Shown here: positions 14,902-23,494 of the stretch, in pieces
Layout: each line of letters begins with the position of its first letter
Position numbering within the stretch: position 1 is the first letter of the stretch
Assembly: GCF_000427785.1 (NCBI RefSeq)
Contig: NZ_ATYR01000029.1
Span: forward strand, 1 to 64,000
DNA: 64,000 nucleotides
DNA from: Massilia alkalitolerans DSM 17462
Lineage (GTDB): Bacteria > Pseudomonadota > Gammaproteobacteria > Burkholderiales > Burkholderiaceae_D
Direction: 5' to 3'
Program-made: the position numbers and the translations under genes
The notes under the pieces: generated by a model
Database searches by the model: none
Told to the model about the DNA's origin: nothing
What the model saw: only the letters and a program-made list of their open reading frames with translations

Positions 14902-17073
14902 ATGAGACGGTGGAGCCCGGATTACACCAGCTCGCGCCTGGCGTGGTTGCACGTGTTGGACGTCGATGCCAATCCAGACGCTGTCCGTGCGAGGCAACAC
15001 GAACTCGAGCGGGAGCGATACACTTGCACGGTCGACCTCATTTTGCTGTTTTACAACGTGCCTACTCTCTACGATATTGCCGCTCAGTGTGAGCTACCGC
15101 GCCCTAACGACCCGTCCGGGCGCCGGTTCGAGGAGATGTGCCTCATCATCTATTCGCACCAGTATATCGACGGCATGTTTTATAGCCGTGGCCATGTGCA
15201 GCACGGGATCGACCTCAAGATGCGTGAGCGTTGCACTGACGGCACGGCGCGGGACGTTCTTGTACAGTGTAAGGACAAGAAAGTTCTCTCGCCGTCAGAT
15301 GTCGAAGAAGACATGGCTGACGCGTTGAAACGCTGGGCGCCAACAGAAAGCATCCACCCCGATCTACTGTACGTACTCGCCACCACCGTCGAGAATCCGA
15401 ACACCGATGGCTTCAAAGCGAAATTTGCCAAGATTCGCGATCAGATCGTGGCGCCAGCTTTCCGTGACAAGGTCGAGTTAGTTGTGCATGGTTGGCCGGA
15501 CCTGACACGGTTTGTCCGCGCCACACAAGCTCTTACCGATTATTTCCTCGAACCTCTGGCCGACCATGGAACCCCAGATAGTATCGAGCTTGAGCGCATT
15601 GGAGCCTGCCTTGGCGAGTGCCTCGAAACCGGACGATTAGAGGACGCGCGTCAATATTGGGAGCAGGCCGAGAGGGCGCATCCCGGCGCGAAGTTGCCGG
15701 CGGGGTTTTCCGATAACCTGATCGAGCTGTTCTTGCGTGCAGGCGACTTTGCAGCCATGGACCGCCACCTTGATCGTTTGCTGGCATCGCGCCGCTATCG
15801 GGCCGGATACTGGGTCGCCTATCTTAGGGCCAAGCGCTTCACCACGAAGGTCGCGCGGCCGATGACCTTCAACGAACTGATGGCGAGCCGCCCTACGCCA
15901 CCATTCGACCTTGGCGCGACAATACGGCAGCGAAAAGCATCTCTACTTGCAGCCCAAGGCACGCTCGACGAGACATTGACGTTGGCGGGCTGGATGGTTA
16001 CCTACGGTGAGTACGCTGTGGCCCGAGCCGGCCTACTGCGCGCGTTGAGTCTGATTCGACAGCACTGGGCACACGAGACCGGCTTGGATCTGCCCGGTCC
16101 GGAACACCACCTGACCATCCGCGACAACCGCCTGGTTCCCATTAGCCAGCCGCTGCGACCTGATTACGTGTCCCCAGTGCCCACGACGGCCAGTGAACGC
16201 ACTGCAGTAGCCTTCGTGCAGGCCTACGAATACCTGCGCATGCTCTTCGCTACCCGGTTTGACCATGCGCGCCTGTTAGACGCCGAGACTTCGGCGCAAG
16301 GATGGACGCAATTCTTCGACGAGAACCGGCACGCGTTGTCGGTCGAGGACTATTTTGCTTTTCTCCATACACGCGGATTCGAGGCCGAGGTCGAGGCGCG
16401 CTTCCGCGAAGCTGGTTTGGCTGGCTTCTATGCCGAAGCCATGCGCATGCAGTTCAGTTGGCACGAAACCGACATGGGATACGAAAAGGTTCCCCATGCG
16501 AGCATCCCCTACAGCGTCGTATGCACCTCAAGCGTCATGCTGGCGGACTGCGAATTTGACAGTTTCGAGACGCGCCGCTCTGAGGCTTGGTTGACAGCGC
16601 CAACTCTGGCAGTCGAGCGCATGATAGCGACAGTTAGCCTTCTGGACATTCTCGATGACGACGTGCGCCGATTCTCTGGGCGGAGCGAGGCGAATCATCA
16701 CTCGAGGCGTGCTGTTAAAGTGCGCGCCCTGCTGCGCGTGTGCTCATTGGACCAGCGAACTGTTGGTAGCCGCGACGTGTTGGTTCGACCCGTTTATGAG
16801 AACGCACAGGCCATCGGCGCAGAACCCGCATCCGATATCGGGCGCCTGCGGTCTCCTTGTGGCGACTATCCGGGTGGGCCCGGTTGGGCGAGCGTAGACC
16901 GTTACAGCGCGGAACTGGATGCGGTGATCGCAATGTCGAACCATGGCAGGTCACCAATGATCGGGAGTTGGTCGGAATGCGCGCGCGCCAAAGCGAGCGG
17001 TGCTTTGCAAATTCAGTTGCCATGGCTTGTGGTTCCGAATGTCCAGGGCGAGGCGAGCCTGGGACAGTTATAG
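14902..17073 (+). CDS. Mrr-like PD-(D/E)xK nuclease with helical-repeat tail (putative defence protein)
   Basis: The start is uncertain: ATG 14902 is used, but GTG 14953 is possible, and the first option places the shared motif inside the coding region. From ATG 14902 the protein has about 723 residues. An N-terminal nuclease fold shows a helix glutamate (RRFEEMCLII, about 75), HGIDLKMRER (Asp, about 102) and VLVQCKDKK (Q-x-K, about 118), the restriction-endonuclease-like pattern of Mrr. A TPR-like helical stretch follows (ECLETGRLEDARQYWEQAER, later YAVARAGLLRALSLI). The last 120 residues look less orderly. It is divergent from the methylase gene. The domain layout suggests a nucleic-acid-cleaving defence effector; this is inference. 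Confidence 0.6.
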   Translation: MRRWSPDYTSSRLAWLHVLDVDANPDAVRARQHELERERYTCTVDLILLFYNVPTLYDIAAQCELPRPNDPSGRRFEEMCLIIYSHQYIDGMFYSRGHVQHGIDLKMRERCTDGTARDVLVQCKDKKVLSPSDVEEDMADALKRWAPTESIHPDLLYVLATTVENPNTDGFKAKFAKIRDQIVAPAFRDKVELVVHGWPDLTRFVRATQALTDYFLEPLADHGTPDSIELERIGACLGECLETGRLEDARQYWEQAERAHPGAKLPAGFSDNLIELFLRAGDFAAMDRHLDRLLASRRYRAGYWVAYLRAKRFTTKVARPMTFNELMASRPTPPFDLGATIRQRKASLLAAQGTLDETLTLAGWMVTYGEYAVARAGLLRALSLIRQHWAHETGLDLPGPEHHLTIRDNRLVPISQPLRPDYVSPVPTTASERTAVAFVQAYEYLRMLFATRFDHARLLDAETSAQGWTQFFDENRHALSVEDYFAFLHTRGFEAEVEARFREAGLAGFYAEAMRMQFSWHETDMGYEKVPHASIPYSVVCTSSVMLADCEFDSFETRRSEAWLTAPTLAVERMIATVSLLDILDDDVRRFSGRSEANHHSRRAVKVRALLRVCSLDQRTVGSRDVLVRPVYENAQAIGAEPASDIGRLRSPCGDYPGGPGWASVDRYSAELDAVIAMSNHGRSPMIGSWSECARAKASGALQIQLPWLVVPNVQGEASLGQL
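14921..14952 (-). promoter_or_regulatory. Shared-motif promoter (GTGCAACCACGC, 19 nt, TGTAAT)
   Basis: On the minus strand GTGCAACCACGC (14952-14941) is followed, 19 nt after TGCAAC, by TGTAAT (14926-14921). The methylase start at 14818 lies about 100 nt on. The motif overlaps the possible 5' end of the divergent nuclease gene. Confidence 0.55.
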
Positions 17074-17095
17074 TAGCGAAGCAGGGAGCAAAGTA

Positions 17096-17127
17096 GAGCA
17101 ACCACGCCTGCCGCAACTCGGCAATAT
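17096..17127 (+). promoter_or_regulatory. Shared-motif promoter (GAGCAACCACGC, 19 nt, CAATAT)
   Basis: A one-base variant of the motif is followed, 19 nt after AGCAAC (17097-17102), by CAATAT (17122-17127), 24 nt before the start codon at 17152. Confidence 0.5.
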
Positions 17128-17151
17128 GGCGTCCATCTTTATGAGGATGCC

Positions 17152-18699
17152 ATGCCTACTCAGCCCTTCATCACCCCTGAACGACACCTCACCCTGCGCA
17201 ACATCCTCGGCTTCTGCGAGGAGTTCAAGCGCCACCATGGTCGCTGGCCGCGCGTCACCGATGGCGACGAGCAGTTCCAAGAGGCCGGCATGCAAGGCTT
17301 GTCCGGTGCCGCTATCGAGCGCGTCTTGCGCAAGTCGAGCAACGGCCTGGCCGACGACCCCGAGTTCCAGGAGGTTCGCTCGCTCGCGTTCGCCAACGGC
17401 GGCTGGGACGTCTCGATCCAGTTCATCGATCCCGAGCTGTGCCGGCGCATGCCGGAAGCCCAGCTGGAGCGCCTGGTCGATTCGATCTCGGTGCGCACCG
17501 AGCGCGGCGTATCAGCTGCCGGGGCGGCCGACGGCCGGATGTATGTGAGCCTGCCAATCGAGACGAATTGGCGCACTGGCCAACCTGCCTATGCGCCGGT
17601 CAGCAGCGAGCTGCTGGACTACATCGGCGCCCGCGGCCTGGTGTACGGGAACAACCCGGCCTCGGTGCCGCAAGAGTACTACCTGGAGGTCGTTCCCAAC
17701 GGTCGCCTCTACCTGAAATACAACCGGATTATTGGCAGCCGATACGTGGGCACTGTCTCGCCCGAGCGCCTTGAGCAGCTGCGAGAGCGGTTGGTGAGCG
17801 AATCCCTGCGGGAGCGCATCGCAGGGCCGCGAGCTGGAGCGGATGCTGCGGCCCCAGCCCCGGCGCAGCTTACGCTTTCGCAGGAGTTGGCGCTGCTGAC
17901 CGTCGTTGACGGAAGGCTCCAGCTGCCGAAGCAGCAGCTGCGCCACTATGACGACATCAGTCGCCTCATGGGCAAGGCCGGCGGCCGCTATGTAACGGGC
18001 CGCAAGCAGTTTGTCTTCGACGAGGGCATCGACAGCGCGGATCTGCTCAAGCGCCTGATCGCAGGCGAAACCGTGAATTTCCAGCAGCAGTACCAGTTTT
18101 TCGCCACGCCTGAAAAGGAAGCGGTCGCCGCGGCCGAGCAGCTGCGCGCAGCGCTGGGAACCCTGAAAGGCATGCGCATTCTAGATCCCTCGGCTGGCGA
18201 CGGGGCACTAGCCCAGGTGGCGCGCAGCATGGGGGCCGAGGTGGTCACCATCGAGCTGTGGAAGGTCAATGCGATCAAGCTGCGCGCGAATGGCTTCAAC
18301 GTACTGGAGCGGGACTTCCTGACTGTGACGCCAGACGAAATTGGGAAATTCGATGGCGTGCTGGCGAACCCACCATTTTCCTCAAATCAGGATATTGCGC
18401 ATGCGAAACACATGCTGCAGTTCATCCGCCCAGGCGGCGCGCTATCGGTGATTATGTCGACCGCCTGGACAGACGGCCGCACGAAGGCGCATGCGGAATT
18501 CAAGGAGTTCCTGGCGTCGCAGAACGTGACGATCACGCCGATCGAGGCGGGAGCTTTTCGCGAATCCGGCACCACAGTCCCTACAGTGCGGCTGGACTTC
18601 AAGGAGGTCAACGTGCCGCGCGTGGCGCAGGACTTCCAATACGACCCGGCCCTGGAGGAAGTGGAGCAGGAAGAGCCATTCGCCCTGACGATGCAATAA
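17152..18699 (+). CDS. Class I SAM-dependent N6-adenine DNA methyltransferase, 515 aa
   Basis: The C-terminal half is a methyltransferase domain with motif I ILDPSAGDGALAQVA (about residue 343), the acidic loop VTIELWKVNAIKL, and the catalytic FDGVLANPPFSSNQD with NPPF (about 405). This is the signature of adenine-N6 methylases. The N-terminal 300 residues, including YVTGRKQFVFDEGIDSADLL, form a separate region often seen fused to phage and plasmid methylases. It has its own shared-motif promoter and precedes the AbiE-like pair. On a mobile element it could protect DNA from host restriction. Confidence 0.8.
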   Translation: MPTQPFITPERHLTLRNILGFCEEFKRHHGRWPRVTDGDEQFQEAGMQGLSGAAIERVLRKSSNGLADDPEFQEVRSLAFANGGWDVSIQFIDPELCRRMPEAQLERLVDSISVRTERGVSAAGAADGRMYVSLPIETNWRTGQPAYAPVSSELLDYIGARGLVYGNNPASVPQEYYLEVVPNGRLYLKYNRIIGSRYVGTVSPERLEQLRERLVSESLRERIAGPRAGADAAAPAPAQLTLSQELALLTVVDGRLQLPKQQLRHYDDISRLMGKAGGRYVTGRKQFVFDEGIDSADLLKRLIAGETVNFQQQYQFFATPEKEAVAAAEQLRAALGTLKGMRILDPSAGDGALAQVARSMGAEVVTIELWKVNAIKLRANGFNVLERDFLTVTPDEIGKFDGVLANPPFSSNQDIAHAKHMLQFIRPGGALSVIMSTAWTDGRTKAHAEFKEFLASQNVTITPIEAGAFRESGTTVPTVRLDFKEVNVPRVAQDFQYDPALEEVEQEEPFALTMQ

Positions 18700-18714
18700 A
18701 TACACCTCTCAACA

Positions 18715-18754
18715 ATTCCTAGTTTATCTAAAGAAGTTTAGATAAACTAGGAAT
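18715..18754 (+). promoter_or_regulatory. Perfect 18-bp inverted repeat before the AbiE-like pair
   Basis: ATTCCTAGTTTATCTAAA (18715-18732), loop GAAG, then its exact complement (18737-18754). The stem is AT-rich and no T run follows, so it is more likely an operator than a terminator. AbiEi-type antitoxins are known to autoregulate by binding inverted repeats in their promoters. The start codon of the next gene lies 15 nt downstream. Confidence 0.65.
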
Positions 18755-18769
18755 CATATCGGAGCCAAT

Positions 18770-19669
18770 ATGCCAAAACGTCAAATTTCCCCCACTGAGG
18801 CCTTCGACCTGCGTCAGGCTCTCCATGTGTCCGTACTCGAGGCCCTGATGGCTTCGCGCCGATGGGCGCCGGGCGAACTGATTTTCCAGGGTGGCACGAG
18901 CCTTCATCTGGTGCACGGTTCCCCTCGGTTCTCCGAAGACCTGGACTTCCTGGTCTCCGATGCGCTCAAGCTCGGCTCGATCGGCACGTCGGTGCAGTCG
19001 CGGCTGGCCGGCATGCCCTGGGTACCTGCAGACATGGCGCTGAGCGTGACGCCGGCCAAAGATGGGCGCAATCCTCACATGTTCGATGTGGCCATCAGCG
19101 GCGAGGGCGTGCTGGGCTCGGTGCGGGTGAAGGTCGAGTTGTGGCAGGCGCCAGCCGAGGCGCTCAAGCCGTTGGCCACCACTGTCTCACCCGTACGCGT
19201 CATCGTTGGCCGTGCGGCTGGCGCTCAGGCCTTCGTGCCGACGCTCGAACTCAGGGAGATCTTCGCCGACAAGGTGTTCGCAGTGGCGGCGCGCCCATAC
19301 TTGAAGCCGCGGGATGTATTCGATCTGTACTGGTTGGCCGAGCGTGGCGAGGCCAGCTCGTGCACGAGCGAAGACCTGCAGATCCGCCTGGCCACGTATC
19401 CGAACGAGGCGCCGGAAAGCTGGCTGGAGAAGGCCGCCGTGCGGCGCCAGGAGCTCCTGGGGTCGGCCAAGCAGGTGAAGGCGGACCTGCGCCGTTGGTT
19501 GCCTGCGTCGTGGCCCCTGACGGACGACAAGGTGGCCGCCATGGTCGAGGCTTCGGTCGCAGCACTCGACCGCGGCGTGCACAGCATGCGCGAGCTCGCG
19601 GATGCGCGAGTAGCGTCGGCCGACGAAGATCAGGACGTCGAGCCTGAAGGAGATTACCCAGCACCATGA
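18770..19669 (+). CDS. AbiEii/AbiGii-type nucleotidyltransferase toxin, 299 aa
   Basis: The ATG follows GGAG. Near residues 42-62 it shows FQGGTSLHLVHGSPRFSEDL and then DF, matching the GGT-x-L and GS-x-R-x-S-x-DLDF active-site pattern of AbiEii nucleotidyltransferases. Such toxins transfer nucleotides to target RNAs in type IV toxin-antitoxin modules and phage abortive infection. The later part (LELREIFADKVFAVAAR, then KPRDVFDLYWL) matches the family C-terminal region. It overlaps the next gene as ATGA. The usual gene order is antitoxin first; here the toxin-like gene is first. Confidence 0.85.
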   Translation: MPKRQISPTEAFDLRQALHVSVLEALMASRRWAPGELIFQGGTSLHLVHGSPRFSEDLDFLVSDALKLGSIGTSVQSRLAGMPWVPADMALSVTPAKDGRNPHMFDVAISGEGVLGSVRVKVELWQAPAEALKPLATTVSPVRVIVGRAAGAQAFVPTLELREIFADKVFAVAARPYLKPRDVFDLYWLAERGEASSCTSEDLQIRLATYPNEAPESWLEKAAVRRQELLGSAKQVKADLRRWLPASWPLTDDKVAAMVEASVAALDRGVHSMRELADARVASADEDQDVEPEGDYPAP

Positions 19670-20292
19670 AAAGCACGGTTTCCGCTTACGAGCGCCTCGG
19701 CGCGCTGTCGCCAGTCTTCCGGGGCGCCGAGCTGACTGTTCGGTTCCAGTGGACGTCGAAAACAGCCTCGCATTACCTCTACCTGTGGAAGCGGCGTGGC
19801 CTCGTGGAGTCTCTCGGCGGCCATAGTGATGTTTTCGCGAACCTGGTGGTGTGCCGCGAGCCCGACTGGGAAGCGGCGCTGCGCCTGGCCATGCCGTCGG
19901 CAGTGCTCATGGGCGTTGAGGTGCTCCGGCGCGCCGGATGGACGACCCAGATTCCATTTCGCCCGGAAGTGGCGGTCAACTCGGCTGAGCCGGTGTACCA
20001 GGTAGACCACTTTGACGTGAAGCCGCGGCCTCCAGGCTGGTTCAAGCTGCTGGCGCCGGGCATTTGCCGATCGCAGGCTCGCGGCCCGAGCTCGCTGTCT
20101 CCCGGCTGGGCGCTGGCTGAGATGATCAGGTCGGAAGGATGGGGCGCATGTGGGCTGACGCCCGACGACATCTACTGGGACGAAGTGAGCGACCAGGATC
20201 GAGCCGACTGGGCGCAGGCGTGCGAGCAGCTTGGACTTGGCGAGATTTCGATGAACCCGGATGAGGACGGAGGCCGTAGCCGCTACAGGTGA
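19666..20292 (+). CDS. AbiEi-like antitoxin / winged-helix partner, 208 aa
   Basis: The protein begins with a winged-helix segment (SAYERLGALSPVFRGAELTV, then SKTASHYLYLWKRRGLVESL), as in AbiEi antitoxins. A C-terminal alpha/beta region would be the toxin-neutralising part. It overlaps the nucleotidyltransferase gene by 4 nt, which supports a two-gene module. By family analogy it would repress its own promoter at the 18-bp repeat. The match to AbiEi is by layout and context, not by strong motifs. Confidence 0.65.
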   Translation: MKSTVSAYERLGALSPVFRGAELTVRFQWTSKTASHYLYLWKRRGLVESLGGHSDVFANLVVCREPDWEAALRLAMPSAVLMGVEVLRRAGWTTQIPFRPEVAVNSAEPVYQVDHFDVKPRPPGWFKLLAPGICRSQARGPSSLSPGWALAEMIRSEGWGACGLTPDDIYWDEVSDQDRADWAQACEQLGLGEISMNPDEDGGRSRYR

Positions 20293-20302
20293 CGCACGCC
20301 GG

Positions 20303-20821
20303 TTAACGCCCTGGCTTCCACCCTGGCGGCGCCTGTCCGGGCAAAGGAACCGCATTGCAAGGTATCGAGCGATACCGGTAACCCGAGAACAAGGGATGGC
20401 CATCGAGGGTGCATTGGTACAGTACTGTCGCTGCGGGTGCGCCGCTTCGCTTGCGCGTGGCCTCGGCCATGTCGACCGCCTTGTGCTCCTTGATGAAAGC
20501 GCATACGGTTTTGGGCGGCTTGCGGCCGCGATAGCGTTGTTCTGCCTGCTGGATCCCGGAGTCGATCCACTCCTGCAGCCTGGTGTCGGTCACCAGCGGG
20601 GATTGCTGCAGGATCGCACTGCGCCACTCGTCGTAGTCGGGTTGGCGACTGATGCGCGCTTGCCCGTCGATGCACATTTCCCCGAGGGCACGGAAGAACG
20701 CGGCACTGCGCGTCGTCGCGTGCAGCTCGTTTATGTCGACGGCATGGACCGGCGAGCCGAGGGTGGCGCAGGATGCCATGGGAAGCAGGCAGCGCCGGAT
20801 GAAGCGGTTCGTTTTCGTCAT
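20303..20821 (-). CDS. Secreted protein of unknown function, 172 aa
   Basis: The start ATG 20821 gives MTKTNRFIRRCLLPMASCAT with a signal peptide ending near SPVHA. In-frame starts up to 30 nt upstream exist. The mature part has four cysteines and a C-terminus YQCTLDGHPLFSGYRYRSIP. It is convergent with the AbiE-like pair. No function can be assigned. Confidence 0.55.
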   Translation of the reverse strand: MTKTNRFIRRCLLPMASCATLGSPVHAVDINELHATTRSAAFFRALGEMCIDGQARISRQPDYDEWRSAILQQSPLVTDTRLQEWIDSGIQQAEQRYRGRKPPKTVCAFIKEHKAVDMAEATRKRSGAPAATVLYQCTLDGHPLFSGYRYRSIPCNAVPLPGQAPPGWKPGR

Positions 20822-20944
20822 GTTGGCTGACTGGCGCATCTCAGTTTTCAATGACGCCCGGAGCCGGACTGAAGCGACAGTCGGCCGACGCGCCAGGCGC
20901 GCGATCGCATCGTACGCTTCGCGCGGCGTGGTTTAGGAATAATT

Positions 20945-21748
20945 TCAACGTCCCAGACTCGACGGCAGGATCCCTTTCTTGCAGCGGCTGGGGAAATCCG
21001 TATTCAGCTTGTATTCGCGCTCGTACTCATTGGCAGACTTGTACAGCCCGGATTCCTTGTACTCGGCCATCCACGCGTCCCTGCACAGTTCCAGATTACG
21101 CACAGTGGTGGGATCGTCAACGACGACTTCCCCCGCCTTGTACATCAGCTCGTAGTACACCTCGCCACGCGCGTTGAAATGCTGGGTGAGACCGTCCAGC
21201 TGCTCATGCGCAAAGTGCTCGATCTTCTTGAGCCGTCCGTCACCGAAGGTCTTGACAGGACCGTCTTTCATCCCGTCCTTGAACTGGACAATCTTGTAGC
21301 CAACGATCTTGGTGCTCGTGAAGTTGTCGTTCAGGTCAGTCAGCATGTAGCCGGACGGCTTGCCATTCTTCCACTCGACGTGGCCGACCAGCTCTCCCTG
21401 TGCAGTCCATGCCTTCTCGGCGCCGGTCCTGACGCCATTGGCCGCATGGTACTGCCTCATGAGCGTCTTGCCGTCGTCGCGATTATAGAAATCCTGTGCG
21501 CCATGCTCGCGACCATTCTTCCAGCGGCGGATCGCGATCAGGTTCTTATTATAGATATCGTAGACTTTCTCTTCGCCTTCCTTGGGCTTCTTATTCGCGT
21601 TCAGCACCCTGCCGGCCGCCTTGTAGCGCTCGCATTCAGCTTGCCGATTCTTGAAGTACGCTGTCTCGCAGATCTCGATTTGCGCGTGGCTGGATGCGCT
21701 GACGGCGAACAGGGAAGCGAGGAAAAGGAATTTACGCATGGGTTTCAT
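20945..21748 (-). CDS. Secreted MORN-variant repeat protein, 267 aa
   Basis: A signal peptide (MRKFLFLASLFAVSASSHA) is followed by several MORN_2-type units with the pattern xxxWKNGxxxG and FKDGMKDGPVKTFGDGRLKK. Proteins of this type are often annotated as YwqK-family antitoxins, but here no toxin partner is adjacent and the signal peptide points to the periplasm. Three late cysteines may form disulfides. The start could also be ATG 21739. Confidence 0.65.
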   Translation of the reverse strand: MKPMRKFLFLASLFAVSASSHAQIEICETAYFKNRQAECERYKAAGRVLNANKKPKEGEEKVYDIYNKNLIAIRRWKNGREHGAQDFYNRDDGKTLMRQYHAANGVRTGAEKAWTAQGELVGHVEWKNGKPSGYMLTDLNDNFTSTKIVGYKIVQFKDGMKDGPVKTFGDGRLKKIEHFAHEQLDGLTQHFNARGEVYYELMYKAGEVVVDDPTTVRNLELCRDAWMAEYKESGLYKSANEYEREYKLNTDFPSRCKKGILPSSLGR

Positions 21749-21999
21749 TAATATGTGGTTCGCGGCACGGAACGATATCTCGACGTGATGACGGGATTGC
21801 GGACCGCCGCCGATTCAATACCAGGCAAGTTGTGCCAGGAGGGAGTGCAGGAAGGCCTAGCGACCGGACGCCATCTGCTCCGGCGCCTTGAAGCGGGGGT
21901 GTTAATTGTAGCTCAGTGATTGCTTTACGGCATCGTCCAGCGCACCGGTTCGCCAAGTTTATGCATGACAGGTAAGCGGCGTGGCGCCATGCTCAAGGA

Positions 22000-22377
22000 T
22001 CAACCAAGCGCGACCAGGTGGAATAGGAGCGGCACGCCCAGCGACATCATGCCCAGGAGCGGTGCGATCCCGAGCACGCCGGAGGTGCGTCCGGGGCCGC
22101 TACGCCGTAGGATGAACAGCCAGGCCAGCGGCTCCAGCATCGCGCACACCGCGATCGCCTGGCTCCATGCGACGTCGAGGTAGGCCACCAGTGTCAGGTG
22201 CAACAGCGGAGCTAGAGCCCAGCACCACAGGTCGCCTGCCAGCTCCCGCGCGCCTCTACGACTGCCAGGTTGCGCCGACTTGGCCTGGAACGCGTCTTCG
22301 AGCGCGCCCGCAGCGCCTTCGCCGAGTGCCGCCAGGGCGTGGTACAGCGACCGCGCGCCGCGGCGCCACCCGGCGTG
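22000..22377 (-). CDS. Small membrane protein with unresolved start (possible remnant)
   Basis: An open frame of 125 codons runs from just after a stop at 22380 to 22000. It ends with two hydrophobic segments (VAWSQAIAVCAMLEPLAWLF and GVLGIAPLLGMMSLGVPLLF). The upstream 60 codons look like real protein (YHALAALGEGAAGALEDAFQ), but no ATG, GTG or well-placed TTG precedes them. TTG 22203 would give only 67 residues. It may be a 5'-truncated gene. The 250 bp to its right end (21749-21999) show nothing clear. Confidence 0.4.
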   Translation of the reverse strand, partial: HAGWRRGARSLYHALAALGEGAAGALEDAFQAKSAQPGSRRGARELAGDLWCWALAPLLHLTLVAYLDVAWSQAIAVCAMLEPLAWLFILRRSGPGRTSGVLGIAPLLGMMSLGVPLLFHLVALG

Positions 22378-22506
22378 CTACTGGCCGATCGCCGAGAGCG
22401 CGGCACCAGTCAAAATGTTGCGCTCAACATGTCGTTCTGAGCTATTATTGCACTTGCACAACATTTGCCGGGCTTCGCAGGCCTGCTCATCCGCAAGAGG
22501 CTTGTT

Positions 22507-23469
22507 TTGGACCAGATCGCGACCTATGGTGCTTACCGCACCGCTCCCCTCCATGAGCTAGAGCTATTCCAAGGCGAAACCGATCCAGCCGTAGGCGAGA
22601 TGGTCGCCGACTGTGCGATCGTGCGAGTATTGGCCGGCAAGCCGGTCGAGCACGAAGGTCGTGCGCGCATCTATATCGTCCTGGCGGGCGAGCTCGAAGT
22701 TGCGGCCAGTGCGAACGCCGGCGGCGGCGTATCCAGCACTGTGTTGCCCGGCGAGTGCGTGGGTGAGCATGCGGTGCTCGACGGCGCGGCGGAGCTGGCC
22801 ACCATGACGGCAGTGCAGGACAGCGAGCTGCTGGTGATCGAGTCGGATACCGTCTGGGCGCTGATCGAGCGGTCGCACCTTGTCTCGCGCAACCTCCTGC
22901 GTCTCCTTTCCTTCCGCATTCGCGCGGCGAACGCGATGCTGCAACGCCGCCAGAAGCTGGGTGACTTTTACCGCCAGCTCTCGCTCAACGACGCGCTCAC
23001 CGGCTTGTACAACCGGGCCTGGCTCAACGAGATGCTTCCCAAGCTCGCCTCGCGCGCCATGGAGCAGGGCAGCGCCCTGTCCCTGTTGATGATTGATCTC
23101 GACCATTTCAAGCGCTTCAACGACACGCATGGGCATCCTGCCGGCGACGCCGCCTTGGCGGCCGCGGCGGGCGCGATTCGCAGTGCTCTACGGCCGACGG
23201 ATTTCGCCGTGCGCTATGGGGGAGAGGAAATGATGGTGCTGCTGCCCCACACGACCCAGGAGCAGGCGCTCAGCGTCGCAGGGCGCCTATGCGAGTGCCT
23301 GCGAACGGCCGCGGTGTTTGACGACATGCGGTTGCCGCTGCCGCACATCACCGGCTCGCTCGGCCTGGCCAGCCTCGGGCCGGACGGGAACGAGCGCGCC
23401 CTGATGGATGCGGCCGACGCAGCCCTGTATCGTGCGAAGGAACAGGGCCGGAATCGCGTCTGTACGTGA
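22507..23469 (+). CDS. Cyclic-nucleotide-binding-like/GGDEF diguanylate cyclase, 320 aa
   Basis: TTG 22507 is preferred because AAGAGG stands 6 nt upstream; TTG 22465 is also in frame. Residues about 20-140 form a cNMP-binding beta barrel (IYIVLAGELEVA, then GECVGEHAVLDG). A GGDEF domain follows with LNDALTGLYNRAWLNE, LLMIDLDHFKRFNDTHGHPA and the active loop RYGGEEMMVLLP. The loop reads GGEEM rather than GGEEF, and an I-site RPTD sits five residues before it. The enzyme should make c-di-GMP from two GTP if the Met is tolerated. It lies between plasmid-like hypothetical genes. Confidence 0.85.
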   Translation: MDQIATYGAYRTAPLHELELFQGETDPAVGEMVADCAIVRVLAGKPVEHEGRARIYIVLAGELEVAASANAGGGVSSTVLPGECVGEHAVLDGAAELATMTAVQDSELLVIESDTVWALIERSHLVSRNLLRLLSFRIRAANAMLQRRQKLGDFYRQLSLNDALTGLYNRAWLNEMLPKLASRAMEQGSALSLLMIDLDHFKRFNDTHGHPAGDAALAAAAGAIRSALRPTDFAVRYGGEEMMVLLPHTTQEQALSVAGRLCECLRTAAVFDDMRLPLPHITGSLGLASLGPDGNERALMDAADAALYRAKEQGRNRVCT

Positions 23470-23494
23470 CGGTCGCATCGAGCAGGGATGAGCG

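Noticed and set aside
18715-18754. Rho-independent terminator after the adenine methyltransferase
   Set aside because: The stem is AT-rich, there is no T run, and it lies close to the next start, so an operator is more likely.
20915-20935. A twelfth copy of the shared motif (minus strand AAACCACGCCGCGCG)
   Set aside because: It lacks the TGC core and no -10-like hexamer stands at 19 nt.
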